Below are positions 7,734-17,594 of a DNA stretch of 59,113 nucleotides, piece after piece. The DNA comes from Lentisphaerae bacterium GWF2_44_16 (GTDB taxonomy: Bacteria > Verrucomicrobiota > Lentisphaeria > Victivallales > GWF2-45-14), in assembly GCA_001803225.1 (NCBI GenBank), contig MHBF01000005.1, positions 1 through 59,113 of the forward strand. Direction: 5' to 3'. The notes beneath the pieces were generated by a model. That model ran no database searches. It worked only from the letters and a program-made list of their open reading frames with translations, and was not told where the DNA came from. Position numbers and translations under genes: made by a program. The number at the start of each line of letters is the position of its first letter. Position 1 is the stretch's first letter.

Positions 7734-10091
7734 ATGGCAAAAGAAAAAAATACACAATTTCTGATACTGGTCGGCTCGGTGGCTATTTCCGGGGCAATCA
7801 TATTTCTCACCATAAAAGGAGAGCAGAAATACAGGGACTACTTCCAGCGGCGGGAAATTCAACGCCTCATGGATACCGAAAAAACACTTGTGAAATATGA
7901 AAAGGACGCTTCGGGAAAAAAGATAGATCAGGTGATGCGCAATATTTCCAGCATGGACGCGTCCATACTGAGCCCGTCACAGATGAGAAGACGCTTTATA
8001 CTGATGGGCGATATAAACATAAATTATTATCTTGATTCGGCAAAGCAGAAAGACCGTCAGTATTACTTTGACCTGGCAGTAAAATTTTATGACAGGGCAA
8101 TTGATTACTCGGAAACCAGAGAACAGAAAAACGAGATATTGCGTAAAATCGCCGGTTTTTACATGAAAAACCATAACTGGGAAAAAGCGGTAAACCTCTT
8201 CATGGAGGCAGACTCCAGTATAATGTCCCCTGAAGAACGCTGGAACCTGAAACTCAATGAGGCCGAATGCTATAAGCATCTGAAAAAATATCACGATACG
8301 CTGGCACTCCTCTCACAAGTCGCCGATGAATGCGATAACGATGAAATATGGGGCATCGCTCTGAGAGAGAAAGCCGACCTTCTCCTGAAGGCCAGCCAGG
8401 ATCCGGCCATACTTAAAATAATAACCCAAAATCCCGAAGCCACACTGGAAAAATTCTCCCAAAAGCTCCAAGATGAAGCTTTCAACAATTACAGCGAAAT
8501 AGTAAAAGAACTGCCAGCCCTGAACACTCAGGCATCCATGTCGAATCTGGGCCTCCTTGAGATATATGTCCTCAGAAAAGATAAAAGCGCGGCTTATGAT
8601 CTGGCAAATAAAATACAGTCCTCATCGGCGCCGCTTAACGATAAGGCCATCTCTTTAATCCTTTTGGCTAAACTTGAAGAAAATCTGGAAAATTACAATG
8701 CCGCTATCGATATTCTTGAAACATGCATGAAACGCTACCCGAAATCACAGTTGAGAGTGAAAATATCAATGACGCTATATGATCTTTACAAGAAAACCGA
8801 ACAGTGGGAAAAAGCTTTTTCCATAGCGGAAAGCCTCTTCATGTACAAACCCGAAGAAGAATCCGTTATCAGATTGGTAGAAGATTTTTCGATGGATAAG
8901 AACAAACTTCTTTATGTCATAAGCAGCAGTCCTCAGAAGGATAGTTTTGTTTCAAAAACAAAACTTATGATTACAAATCTCAGAGATTCGTATCCTGATT
9001 TGTGGAAGAAAATACAGAATGACGCATATTTCATTTTTGCGGAACTCTTATATCTGTCAGATAAGTACGATGCCGCTGAAAAAGAACTTGTAACATGCCT
9101 GAACACGCCCAAAAACAGTCTCCAGCTTATAGAAAAGATATATTACCTTGACATGATGTGCGCTGTAAACGGGAAAAGATCTCCAGTAATTCAGATAATA
9201 AGGGCAAAACGCTATCTCGCGAAATATCCTGACGGAAAATTCTACAAGGAAGCACTGCTTACGCTTCTGGACGCGTATTACAAGATGGACATGTATCCCG
9301 AAGCCATAACCGTATCAAAGAAAATATACGTTGACGAAATGAACACAGTAAAACGGGCAAGAGAAAATTCCTTCAATCAGAACCTCTGGCTTAAAACTGT
9401 AGCGATTATCGGCTTATGTTATGAAAAACTCGGATATTACGACAAGGCAAATAAAATCATAAAAGCCTATTCTGACAGACTCCTCAAAACACCGTTCGCA
9501 CCTGAAGTTTTCATTGAATGGGCTAAAGTAGCCCAGGAAAAAGGACAGATTCAGGAAGCCATACGCAGAATAGAAGTAGTATTGCCCTACGCAAAAGACA
9601 TCGATGAAAAGGCCCGGCTGTATGTGGCACAGTATTTGCTAAAACTTTCCCTTGGGGAAACAAAAGATTTTAATAAAACAAAGAGACTTTTGGGTATAAT
9701 AGAAAAGAGCGGGAAAATCAGTCCTGAAACTAAAAAAGATATTGAAAGGGAACTTTATGAGGGGCTTCTCGAATACACATATAAGAACAGCCTCACCGCT
9801 GACTTCAACAGCCTGCTTGAGAAAACTATGGACAAATTCAAAGATGAAACATGGCCTATATACTGGGTATTGCGTTCTCTTTCCCCTCTCTTTGGAAAAA
9901 CCGGACTTGAGACATTGAGTGAAAAACATAAGGAAATACTTAAAACAGCATCAGGTTTTGTAACAAAAGACAAGGAAACTTATGACTTTATAAATGACCA
10001 GATCAAACTGATAAATTCCCTTGTAAACATAGAAAATACGATGAAAAAACTCAAAACCGAAAGGGGACTTGGAAATGAACGAACTAATTAA
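7734..10091 (+). CDS. Membrane-anchored TPR-repeat protein
   Basis: The 785-residue protein has one transmembrane helix at about residues 9-27 (FLILVGSVAISGAIIFLTI) and is otherwise helical, with repeated TPR-like units such as AVKFYDRAIDYSETREQKNE, WEKAVNLFMEADSSIM and YDKANKIIKAYSDRLL. TPR proteins scaffold protein complexes. The single N-terminal anchor predicts that the repeats lie outside the cytoplasmic membrane, or inside if the orientation is reversed. It overlaps the next gene by 17 bases, which suggests translational coupling. Its presence inside the motility operon suggests a flagellar assembly or periplasmic scaffold; no specific flagellar family is recognised. Confidence 0.78.
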   Translation: MAKEKNTQFLILVGSVAISGAIIFLTIKGEQKYRDYFQRREIQRLMDTEKTLVKYEKDASGKKIDQVMRNISSMDASILSPSQMRRRFILMGDININYYLDSAKQKDRQYYFDLAVKFYDRAIDYSETREQKNEILRKIAGFYMKNHNWEKAVNLFMEADSSIMSPEERWNLKLNEAECYKHLKKYHDTLALLSQVADECDNDEIWGIALREKADLLLKASQDPAILKIITQNPEATLEKFSQKLQDEAFNNYSEIVKELPALNTQASMSNLGLLEIYVLRKDKSAAYDLANKIQSSSAPLNDKAISLILLAKLEENLENYNAAIDILETCMKRYPKSQLRVKISMTLYDLYKKTEQWEKAFSIAESLFMYKPEEESVIRLVEDFSMDKNKLLYVISSSPQKDSFVSKTKLMITNLRDSYPDLWKKIQNDAYFIFAELLYLSDKYDAAEKELVTCLNTPKNSLQLIEKIYYLDMMCAVNGKRSPVIQIIRAKRYLAKYPDGKFYKEALLTLLDAYYKMDMYPEAITVSKKIYVDEMNTVKRARENSFNQNLWLKTVAIIGLCYEKLGYYDKANKIIKAYSDRLLKTPFAPEVFIEWAKVAQEKGQIQEAIRRIEVVLPYAKDIDEKARLYVAQYLLKLSLGETKDFNKTKRLLGIIEKSGKISPETKKDIERELYEGLLEYTYKNSLTADFNSLLEKTMDKFKDETWPIYWVLRSLSPLFGKTGLETLSEKHKEILKTASGFVTKDKETYDFINDQIKLINSLVNIENTMKKLKTERGLGNERTN

Positions 10092-10728
10092 CAGCATAAA
10101 AGAACAGATAAATAATTGCAGAAAACTGCTTTCCGTTTTCCAGAATGAAAGACAGCTCTACAAGGAACGCTCCCAGATCGGAGTAAAAGAAGTAATGGAA
10201 ATAATGGAAAGAAAAAAACAGATATTGACGGCATTTGAAAACCAGAGGGCCCTGCTCCGCAAATCTGAAAATGAAAACAGCAAGCTTCAGCCGGAAGTAA
10301 TGGAAAAGAAGAAAAGCCTTATCAGGGAACTCGCAGGAACACTGGAACAACTGCTGGTCATAGACCGCGAAAATGAAATGCTCCTCCGCGATATCATGAG
10401 CTCTAAAAGTCAACCCCTCTCGGGGAACACTAGTTCAGCGCCCCGGCAGAGGCCGGCATTGCAGCGCCAACTGCCGCTGGTACCCGGCATAGGCGGCATA
10501 GCAGTCCCTCAGGCCCCGGCAAAAAAAGCACAGTCTTTCAGTGAACAGATCCTGAATACCGTCCCAGTTCAGACCGGGCCGAAATCAGCGCCGGTTCAGA
10601 CAGTCGCGGCACAAAACGAAAAAAACACCGATGAAGTAAATGATATTTTCAAATATAAACCCAAAAGTTGCCTCCGTGAATATTCAAGCCCGACACAATT
10701 ATTGAAATTTGCCTCAAAATATGCCTGA
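10075..10728 (+). CDS. Coiled-coil protein, possible FlgN-like chaperone
   Basis: The 217-residue product is helical for its first 110 residues (NELINSIKEQINNCRKLL then repeated Glu/Lys-rich heptads ending LVIDRENEMLLRDIM), followed by a Pro/Gln/Ala-rich linker and a conserved-looking tail CLREYSSPTQLLKFASKYA. The helical part is reminiscent of FlgN-type export chaperones, but a better FlgN candidate lies at 24705. The ATG at 10075 is preferred to a TTG at 10069 because AAGGGG stands eight bases upstream. It overlaps the TPR gene before it and the histidine kinase gene after it, so all three are probably coupled. Confidence 0.7.
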   Translation: MNELINSIKEQINNCRKLLSVFQNERQLYKERSQIGVKEVMEIMERKKQILTAFENQRALLRKSENENSKLQPEVMEKKKSLIRELAGTLEQLLVIDRENEMLLRDIMSSKSQPLSGNTSSAPRQRPALQRQLPLVPGIGGIAVPQAPAKKAQSFSEQILNTVPVQTGPKSAPVQTVAAQNEKNTDEVNDIFKYKPKSCLREYSSPTQLLKFASKYA

Positions 10729-11938
10729 TAAGAATCCAAACACCGGCACAATTGAAGCCGAAAAAAATAAGCTTTCTCTCGAGAAAGCTTTTAACGTTTT
10801 TCTGGAACAGAGCACAAAGCTTGAACAATCCCATAATGAATTGAAAGAAAAACTCAGGGAAGCACAGCTTGACCTGGCGGATAAAAACAGGGAACTCGCT
10901 CTTAAAATAAGTGAAATCGGAAGAATAAAGGAAAAACTCTCGGGAATACTCGAATCCATAACGGACGCTGTCTTCCTTATAGACTCCGAAGACAAAGTGG
11001 ATATCGCCAATAAGGCAGCCATTGATATACTGAACACTGTAACCGACGAGAAAAAGACTATTCTGGATATGCCTGAAATAGCCGGATACCTTAAAACCCA
11101 TGATGCAATCAAAGACGCGGATATAGAAATCAGCGTAGCTAAAGAGACAAGATATTATATGCTTTCGGTAATCCCTATGTCCCGTGATGAGAACAATCTC
11201 AAATACAGGGTCGTATCACTCAAAGACGTTACTGAAAAAAGAAATCTTCAGAGGAAAGTAAGCCGCGAAAGCAGAATGTCCGCGTTGGGTAAAGTCGCCG
11301 CAAGCGTGGCGCACGAGATACGAAACCCCCTCGGCGCGATCGAAGGTTTCGCGATGCTTCTCGAAAGAGATTTAAAAGACAACCCCGCGTCGCTGAAACT
11401 GGCATCAAGAACGGTTTACGCCGCGAGGCAGCTCAATTCCGTAGTAAGCAACCTGCTTAATTACACGAGAGAGCTCAGGCCCAGCCTTTATCCGCATGAC
11501 ATAAATGCCATAATAACTGAAGCCATTGATTTCATAAGGCCGATGGCTGAAGACCGTAAAATAACACTGGAAATTGAGCTTGAGGAAAAACCACTGACAG
11601 CCGCGATAGATACAGTACAATTCAGACAGGTGATAACCAATCTCGTAACCAATGCCATAGACGAATGCACCGTAATAGAAAACGGCAGAATCAAAATCAG
11701 GAGCTATTACGATGAAACTCACATATTCATTGAAATTTCCGACAACGGGCCGGGCATTGCGGAAAACAAGAAAAAACAGATTTTCGAACCCTTTTTTACA
11801 ATGAAAGAAGGCGGCATAGGGCTGGGATTGGCGCTCTGCCAGAGAATTATGGATTTGCATGATGGCGAAATAACTGAAACGGGCATCGAGGGAAAAGGGG
11901 CCTGTTTCATAATCAAACTCAAAAAAGCGGAGGCGTGA
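10721..11938 (+). CDS. PAS-domain sensor histidine kinase (FlrB/FleS-like)
   Basis: The 405-residue cytoplasmic kinase has an N-terminal coiled coil, a PAS domain (about residues 68-175, beginning LSGILESITDAVFLID), a HisKA domain with phospho-accepting His198 in SVAHEIRNPLG, and an HATPase domain with N box NLVTNAIDEC and G boxes DNGPGIAE and GGIGLGLAL. No transmembrane helix is visible. Soluble PAS kinases of this layout next to a sigma-54 activator in flagellar clusters correspond to FlrB of Vibrio or FleS of Pseudomonas. The next gene, one base further on, encodes the cognate activator. The ATG at 10721 is chosen over a TTG at 10709. Confidence 0.88.
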   Translation: MPDKNPNTGTIEAEKNKLSLEKAFNVFLEQSTKLEQSHNELKEKLREAQLDLADKNRELALKISEIGRIKEKLSGILESITDAVFLIDSEDKVDIANKAAIDILNTVTDEKKTILDMPEIAGYLKTHDAIKDADIEISVAKETRYYMLSVIPMSRDENNLKYRVVSLKDVTEKRNLQRKVSRESRMSALGKVAASVAHEIRNPLGAIEGFAMLLERDLKDNPASLKLASRTVYAARQLNSVVSNLLNYTRELRPSLYPHDINAIITEAIDFIRPMAEDRKITLEIELEEKPLTAAIDTVQFRQVITNLVTNAIDECTVIENGRIKIRSYYDETHIFIEISDNGPGIAENKKKQIFEPFFTMKEGGIGLGLALCQRIMDLHDGEITETGIEGKGACFIIKLKKAEA

Positions 11939-11939
11939 T

Positions 11940-13358
11940 TTGATAGACCGTATACTTGTAGCCGATGACGAATTTCTCATAAGACAACTGCTGGAAGAAA
12001 CGGCATCCAGAAGGAAAATAGATGTTGTATGCGCCTCATCAGGCGAAGAAGCCATTGAAATGCTCAGAAAAGATGAGTTCCAAATGGCTTTCGTCGATTT
12101 GAAAATGGGCAAAGCAAGCGGCATGGACGTCCTGCGCTTCTGCAGTGAAAACTGCCCTGAAACCCTTTTCGTGATAATGACCGCGTACGGAACAATAGAA
12201 ACGGCGATAGAAGCAATGAAACTCGGCGCTTTTGATTTCGTCATCAAGCCCTTTTCGCCTGACCAGATGGAGATACTGATAGAAAAAGGAAAACACTGGC
12301 TCCAGATAAATGAGAGGGAGAAATATCTCCAGAAGGAACTCTCCGGCGGCGGCACAACAACTACACGGGCCATCGGCGATTCGCCTCAAATGCAGGAAAT
12401 CACCAGACTCCTCCAAAGGGTTGCCCCGACAAACGCGTCAGTCCTTATCACCGGGGAAAGCGGTACCGGCAAGGAGCTTATCGCTTCAGAAATACACCGT
12501 CTCTCCGAAAAAGGCACAGGCGGCAAGCCCTATATTAAAATGAACTGCGCCGCCGTTCCGGAAAATTTGCTGGAAAGTGAACTTTTCGGACATGAAAAAG
12601 GTTCTTTCACAGGGGCCGCGGAACGCAGGATAGGACGTTTCGAGCTGGCAAGCGGAGGAACTCTGCTGCTTGACGAAATAGGCGAAATCAACACGGGAAT
12701 GCAGTCCAAGCTGCTGAGAGTGCTTCAGGAATCCGAATTTGAAAGGGTCGGCGGCAACAAGACAGTGAAAGTAAACGTGAGAATAATCGCCACCACGAAC
12801 AGAAACCTCAGAGAAGAAATAACAAAAGGCAAATTCAGGGAAGATCTTTTTTACAGGCTCAATGTTTTTCCTTTATGCCTGCCGCCTTTAAGGGAAAGAG
12901 GCAGTGATGCCGTTAAAATAGCGGAACATTTTCTAAAAACCCAGTCAAAGACATTGGCCAGGGAACTCAGCTTCTCACAATCGGCCCTTGAAGCAATAAC
13001 AAAATACCCCTGGCCGGGAAATATAAGGGAATTGGAAAATGTAATCGAACGCATAGCCATCCTGGAAGACGGCCCCGTGATTGAAGCAAAAGCCTTCCCC
13101 CCTGAAATACGATTAAACCAGGACCTTCCCATTTCCGAAAAAATGTCCGCGCTGACAACAGACCATCTCCTTAATATAGCTGAACTGGAAAAACAGACCA
13201 TCAGAAAAGCCCTGATAAAAACGGGCGGGAACAAAGTAAAAGCTTCCAAACTGCTGGGTTTTTCAGTCAGGACCCTTAGAAACAAATTGAACGAATATAA
13301 AAACGACTCCTCAAACACTGACGATTTTTTCAAATCCCAGCAGGACAGCAACGAATAG
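11940..13358 (+). CDS. Sigma-54-dependent response regulator (FlrC/FleR-like)
   Basis: The 472-residue activator has a receiver domain with phosphoacceptor Asp53 (FVDLKMG), a AAA+ domain with Walker A GESGTGKE near residues 172-179 and Walker B LLLDEIGEI, and a Fis-type helix-turn-helix at the C terminus (KVKASKLLGFSVRTLRNKL). The sigma-54 contact loop reads GSFTGA instead of the common GAFTGA. The start is a TTG directly after the kinase stop; GCGGAGG stands upstream and no closer ATG exists. It is predicted to activate the two sigma-54 promoters found at 6466 and 19876 and thus the hook and basal-body genes. Confidence 0.9.
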   Translation: MIDRILVADDEFLIRQLLEETASRRKIDVVCASSGEEAIEMLRKDEFQMAFVDLKMGKASGMDVLRFCSENCPETLFVIMTAYGTIETAIEAMKLGAFDFVIKPFSPDQMEILIEKGKHWLQINEREKYLQKELSGGGTTTTRAIGDSPQMQEITRLLQRVAPTNASVLITGESGTGKELIASEIHRLSEKGTGGKPYIKMNCAAVPENLLESELFGHEKGSFTGAAERRIGRFELASGGTLLLDEIGEINTGMQSKLLRVLQESEFERVGGNKTVKVNVRIIATTNRNLREEITKGKFREDLFYRLNVFPLCLPPLRERGSDAVKIAEHFLKTQSKTLARELSFSQSALEAITKYPWPGNIRELENVIERIAILEDGPVIEAKAFPPEIRLNQDLPISEKMSALTTDHLLNIAELEKQTIRKALIKTGGNKVKASKLLGFSVRTLRNKLNEYKNDSSNTDDFFKSQQDSNE

Positions 13359-13370
13359 AGGCATCCGCAA

Positions 13371-15242
13371 ATGGATCAGGAATTAACGGAAAAAGAAAAA
13401 CTTCTGGAAAAAAACATGGCGTTTCTCCGGGAACACTCTTCGGATATAACGTTCAATGCTGTTTCAACCGCGAACGCTCCTGCCCTGCTGACAGTGGAAC
13501 TTTCAGAAAACGCACAGCCGTTTTTCATTTATTCCTCAGAGAAGGCAAAAATACTTCTGCACAGCAGAAAAGCCCCCGAAGAGGAAGCCCGGAGACAGAT
13601 TTCAAAATGGGCGGAAGGTGAAAATGTGAATTTCGGCGGGATGATAACAGTAGCGGGTTTTGCCGGAATGTACCATGTCGCGGAATTATTATCCATGATG
13701 AAGGCAGGCGGCCTGCTCTTCATCACCGACCCAGACCCGGCATCATTCAGAAAAGCTCTGGAATATTGCGACTTGTATAAGCTGGAAAAGCAGGGCGTTG
13801 AAGTGATTTTCTCTGTCTCGGGAGAAGCATGGCGGATATCGGTGGAATACCGTTCCGCGCTGAGAAACAGGAAAACTCTGGACAACGCTTTTTTTCAGCA
13901 TCTTTCCCTTTTCCGTGCGGCGTCCAGCCTGTATGTGCCACTCAAAAATGAAATTGACCGGGAACGCAATATCGAAACCATGAACCGGGGCGCAATCGCT
14001 AATCACAGCGATGAATGGGAACAGTTCGCGTTGATGAACCTTCCCTATATCCTCCTCAATCCGCATATAAACTGTCTGAAAAACTCTTTTTCAGGAAAAA
14101 CAGCCATAGTGGCGGCACCGGGACCTTCCCTGAACTCAAGCCTTCCTTATATCAGGGAGATAGCGGACAAATGCGTGATATTCGCGGTAGGGACAGCATT
14201 GAAGCCACTCCTGAAAGCGGGAATAACGCCGGATTTCGCGATAGTCGTGGACTGTCTGGCCAGTTCAATGAAACAATTTGAAGGACTTAATCCCGAAAAG
14301 ACATTTCTCATAGGCCATTATATGCTTCTGCCCGAGCTGATACAGCTTTTCAACGGAAGCATGTTTGTTTTCTCGTGCAATACCATGCCGGGACTCAACT
14401 CATGGCTGGAAAAAATCAACGCCCTTCCCGAAAGGTTCACAGTGGGTGGAACGGTCTCCATAACAGCCATCGACGCGGCCCTTTACCTGGGATGCTCAAG
14501 GATAATATTGGCCGGCCTCGATCTGGCCCTTCTGGACGATGGCACAAGCTATGCCGACGGCAGCGCATATGAGACCAAAAGGTATAAAGAGATGAAAACC
14601 GTAATGGTAGAGGGGAATTACAGAAAAGAAGTATTGACGGAAAAACGTTTTTCGATGTATATCAAGATGCTGAATACCTTTCTCTATCTGGAAAAAGAAA
14701 AAAACAAAGATATGGAGTTCATAAACGCGACGGACGGCGGAGCGCGCATAAATCACACTCAGTTAATGCGCCCGTCAGAACTTCAGGGGCTGCATTACGT
14801 TTCGCCGGACACTGACAAGACGACGGCAATCAGGAAGCTTTATCACAACGCCGAATTGCCGGAGAGAGAAAAGGTACTTGCCTTTTTCAGAAAAAGCCTG
14901 CAGGAACTGGACGACCTGGCGGAAACGGCCGGGGCCGCGGAAGAGGCCTGCAATGTAATGTTTAAAGATGAAGAAAGCCTGAAATATTCAGGAATGCTGG
15001 GAGAGGAATTAAGCCGTCTGGATATGAAGATAAAAGAAGAAAACAATGCCTATCTACTGGTAAAAGGTGCGTTGCAGCTGTTACTTATAGATATTTATTC
15101 AGGAACAGGATTATCGGAAAAAGAAGAGACCGTGAAAAAAAATAAGAAGTTTTACGGACATCTCAAAGGCGCGGCGGAATGGGTAAAAGGACTGCTCGAA
15201 AATACGCTGAATGTGTATAATATAATTTCAAGAAAAAAATAG
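13371..15242 (+). CDS. Maf-type flagellin glycosyltransferase (DUF115), first copy
   Basis: The 623-residue protein belongs to the DUF115/MptE-like family of motility accessory factors (Maf), cytoplasmic enzymes that transfer nonulosonic acids (pseudaminic or legionaminic acid) to flagellin before export. Characteristic segments are AIVAAPGPSLNSSLPYIREI with the following ADKCVIFAVGTALKPLLKAG (residues about 245-285), TPDFAIVVD, and GGTVSITAIDAALYLGCSR then ILAGLDLALLDDGTSYADG around residues 360-400. A helical C-terminal domain follows. A related gene lies at 15718, separated by one small gene. Both are upstream of fliS, consistent with flagellin processing. Confidence 0.88.
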   Translation: MDQELTEKEKLLEKNMAFLREHSSDITFNAVSTANAPALLTVELSENAQPFFIYSSEKAKILLHSRKAPEEEARRQISKWAEGENVNFGGMITVAGFAGMYHVAELLSMMKAGGLLFITDPDPASFRKALEYCDLYKLEKQGVEVIFSVSGEAWRISVEYRSALRNRKTLDNAFFQHLSLFRAASSLYVPLKNEIDRERNIETMNRGAIANHSDEWEQFALMNLPYILLNPHINCLKNSFSGKTAIVAAPGPSLNSSLPYIREIADKCVIFAVGTALKPLLKAGITPDFAIVVDCLASSMKQFEGLNPEKTFLIGHYMLLPELIQLFNGSMFVFSCNTMPGLNSWLEKINALPERFTVGGTVSITAIDAALYLGCSRIILAGLDLALLDDGTSYADGSAYETKRYKEMKTVMVEGNYRKEVLTEKRFSMYIKMLNTFLYLEKEKNKDMEFINATDGGARINHTQLMRPSELQGLHYVSPDTDKTTAIRKLYHNAELPEREKVLAFFRKSLQELDDLAETAGAAEEACNVMFKDEESLKYSGMLGEELSRLDMKIKEENNAYLLVKGALQLLLIDIYSGTGLSEKEETVKKNKKFYGHLKGAAEWVKGLLENTLNVYNIISRKK

Positions 15243-15264
15243 AAATAAAAAAAGGACATTCACC

Positions 15265-15702
15265 ATGAAAGATCAAATGACATTGAGAGAAACCACTATT
15301 TTTGTGCTCGATAAATCTCAGGACGAGTTCAAGAAGCTGAAAGAGGCACTTAAAACAACAAGCGATTCTTTTGATGCCGGAAAAGATACAGAGGGCTTGA
15401 ATAACATAAAAAGTGTAGTAATACCTCAAATAAGTTCGTTCTATGAGTTCTGCTTCACCATGATAAACAGTTTCGATGATGTAATGGGCCCTGATATCAC
15501 CGGACGCCTGAAGGAGAAATTTGAGAATCTCGACACCCTTCTGAAAACCCTTACAAATGAAACGGAAACAGGAAATTTTACGGAAATAGGCGATTTGCTC
15601 AGGTTTGATCTGACAGATCTGATAAATGAATTTTCCGTCCTGTTTCCTGAAATATCAGAGACTTTCAAAACATCAACCCGCGAAGATCTGAATAATATCT
15701 GA
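15265..15702 (+). CDS. Small helical protein between the two Maf genes
   Basis: This 145-residue protein is acidic, soluble and predicted mostly helical (LDKSQDEFKKLKEALKTTSD, then ITGRLKEKFENLDTLLKTLT). It has no signal peptide, Cys or recognisable catalytic motif. A clear AAAAAGG ribosome site lies upstream. It is tightly placed between two glycosyltransferase genes and is surely in the same transcript, so a role as a partner of Maf or as an export chaperone is possible, but nothing in the sequence proves it. Confidence 0.72.
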   Translation: MKDQMTLRETTIFVLDKSQDEFKKLKEALKTTSDSFDAGKDTEGLNNIKSVVIPQISSFYEFCFTMINSFDDVMGPDITGRLKEKFENLDTLLKTLTNETETGNFTEIGDLLRFDLTDLINEFSVLFPEISETFKTSTREDLNNI

Positions 15703-15717
15703 AACAGACGAGGCTTC

Positions 15718-17592
15718 ATGCCCTGCGCGAGTTCAAATGAACTTCTGGAGAGGAACCTTGGGTTCCTGAAAAAACACAGTTCGAGCGTTTCTTTCCAGAA
15801 CACAGTGTCCGCTAAACCCGGGAAAGCATCTCTGGAAGTGAAAACATCAGAAGGATGCCCGCCCGTTTTCTATTGCCGCACAGAACAATCCCAAGCACTG
15901 CTTCACAGTTCCAAAGCACCCGAAAAAGAGGCGCAAAGACAAGTAAGCGCCTGGGAAGAAGAAAACAAGAACGTCAACTGGGAAAATCTGGTGACAGTCC
16001 TCGGCTTCGGGGGAATGTACCACATAACAGAACTGCTCCGCAGAATAAAACCGGGAGGAACGCTTCTGGTAATTGACCGCATGCCGGACCTTTTTAAGGC
16101 TTCTCTTTCATTCTGCGACCTTGAGATACTGGAAAAAATCGGAGCAAACATTATTTTCATAGTATCGGAATCTTTTGAAACAATAAAAAGAGAGTTCCGG
16201 CACTACCTGAAAAGAAAAACAAGACTTGACATCTCTCTTTTCATACACCCCGGCATATACAGGACGTTCACCGAAGACTATAACGAGCTCATCGCCATCG
16301 TGAAAACGGAAGTAAGAACAGAAGCGATAGACAGAGGAACAAAAATACACCTCGCAGATGAATGGATGCAGCACTCCATATACAATCTGCCGTTCATCCT
16401 GAGAAGTCCCCTGATAAATGAGCTTAAAAACAGTTTCAGTAAAAACACCGCCCTCATAGCGGCGGCAGGCCCTTCCCTGAACAGCTCGCTGCCATGGATA
16501 AAAAAGATTTGCGGAAAATGCGTGATTATCGCAGTGGGCACTGCCCTCAAACCCCTGCTCGAAGCGGAAATATATCCTGATTTCGTACTTTCCCTGGAAT
16601 GTGATATCCTGGCAATGAAACAATTTAAAGGGATGGAAAAAGGAAAAATTTTCCTTCTTGCCCCCCCTATAGTCTTTCCTGAGCTGCTGGATATCTACTC
16701 CGGACAGTTTTTTACGTTTTCGATATCCGTCCCGGATGCTTTCGATAAATGGCTGAAGGAGCTTAATGCCGCCCCTGATACGCTGAACGCCGGGGGTACA
16801 GTCTCCCTGACGGCGATTGACAGCGCGGTTTATATGGGTTTCTCAAAGATAATACTGACAGGGCTTGACCTCTCATTTCTTGATGATGGCACAACTCATG
16901 CGTCAAAAAGCATGTATCATGGACAACGGTCTGATAAGGAAACATTAATAAGCGTAGATGGCAACTATAATAGAAAAGTGCTGACATCGACTCAATTCTC
17001 GACTTACATATCGATGCTCGGCTCCTATCTGGAGGACGTTTTGAAAAATAGAGACATAGTGTTTTATAATGCGACAGACGGCGGGGCTGTGATAAGCAAT
17101 ACGCGGGTTATAAGTCCGCTTGAAATGCTTTCTTTGGATTTTTCCGCTTTGCCTGGAAACAAAACAGAGTATATTAAAGGGAAATATGACAAGGCATTAA
17201 TGCCTGATGAAAAGAAAGTCATTGAGTTCATTGACCTCACAATAAAACAGCTGGATGAATTCAAACAGACAGCGGAAGCCGCGGAAACCGCATGTTCTAT
17301 AATGTTCAGTTCCGAAGAAAACACAAAGCATTCAGGGAGGCTCAACGACGAATTGAAGAAACTTGATCTTAAAATAAAAGAAGAAAACAGCGCGTCCCCG
17401 CTGCTGAACAGCACGCTCCGTACCCTGGTCGCGGATTTGCGTTCGGACGAAACAGTAAGCGCGCAGGATAAAAACAGGAGGTTTTACAGCCATCTGAAAG
17501 GGGCAGCTGAATGGCTGAAGGGAATATTGGAAATATCATTGAAATGTTACAAAAATAAAACTCAATTTAAAATAAACACAGGGAGAATATGA
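15718..17592 (+). CDS. Maf-type flagellin glycosyltransferase (DUF115), second copy
   Basis: The 624-residue paralogue of the 13371 gene keeps the same order of motifs: ALIAAAGPSLNSSLPWIKKI, VIIAVGTALKPLLEA, GGTVSLTAIDSAVYMGFSK and ILTGLDLSFLDDGTTHASKS. The most visible change is AAPGPS to AAAGPS in the nucleotide-binding loop. Conservation between copies is strong in the central domain and in the helical tail (SGRLNDELKKLDLKIKEENS). Two Maf enzymes in one cluster suggest either two sugar donors or two flagellin acceptors. Its last codons overlap the vicinity of the fliS start, so the two are coupled. Confidence 0.88.
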   Translation: MPCASSNELLERNLGFLKKHSSSVSFQNTVSAKPGKASLEVKTSEGCPPVFYCRTEQSQALLHSSKAPEKEAQRQVSAWEEENKNVNWENLVTVLGFGGMYHITELLRRIKPGGTLLVIDRMPDLFKASLSFCDLEILEKIGANIIFIVSESFETIKREFRHYLKRKTRLDISLFIHPGIYRTFTEDYNELIAIVKTEVRTEAIDRGTKIHLADEWMQHSIYNLPFILRSPLINELKNSFSKNTALIAAAGPSLNSSLPWIKKICGKCVIIAVGTALKPLLEAEIYPDFVLSLECDILAMKQFKGMEKGKIFLLAPPIVFPELLDIYSGQFFTFSISVPDAFDKWLKELNAAPDTLNAGGTVSLTAIDSAVYMGFSKIILTGLDLSFLDDGTTHASKSMYHGQRSDKETLISVDGNYNRKVLTSTQFSTYISMLGSYLEDVLKNRDIVFYNATDGGAVISNTRVISPLEMLSLDFSALPGNKTEYIKGKYDKALMPDEKKVIEFIDLTIKQLDEFKQTAEAAETACSIMFSSEENTKHSGRLNDELKKLDLKIKEENSASPLLNSTLRTLVADLRSDETVSAQDKNRRFYSHLKGAAEWLKGILEISLKCYKNKTQFKINTGRI

Positions 17593-17594
17593 CC

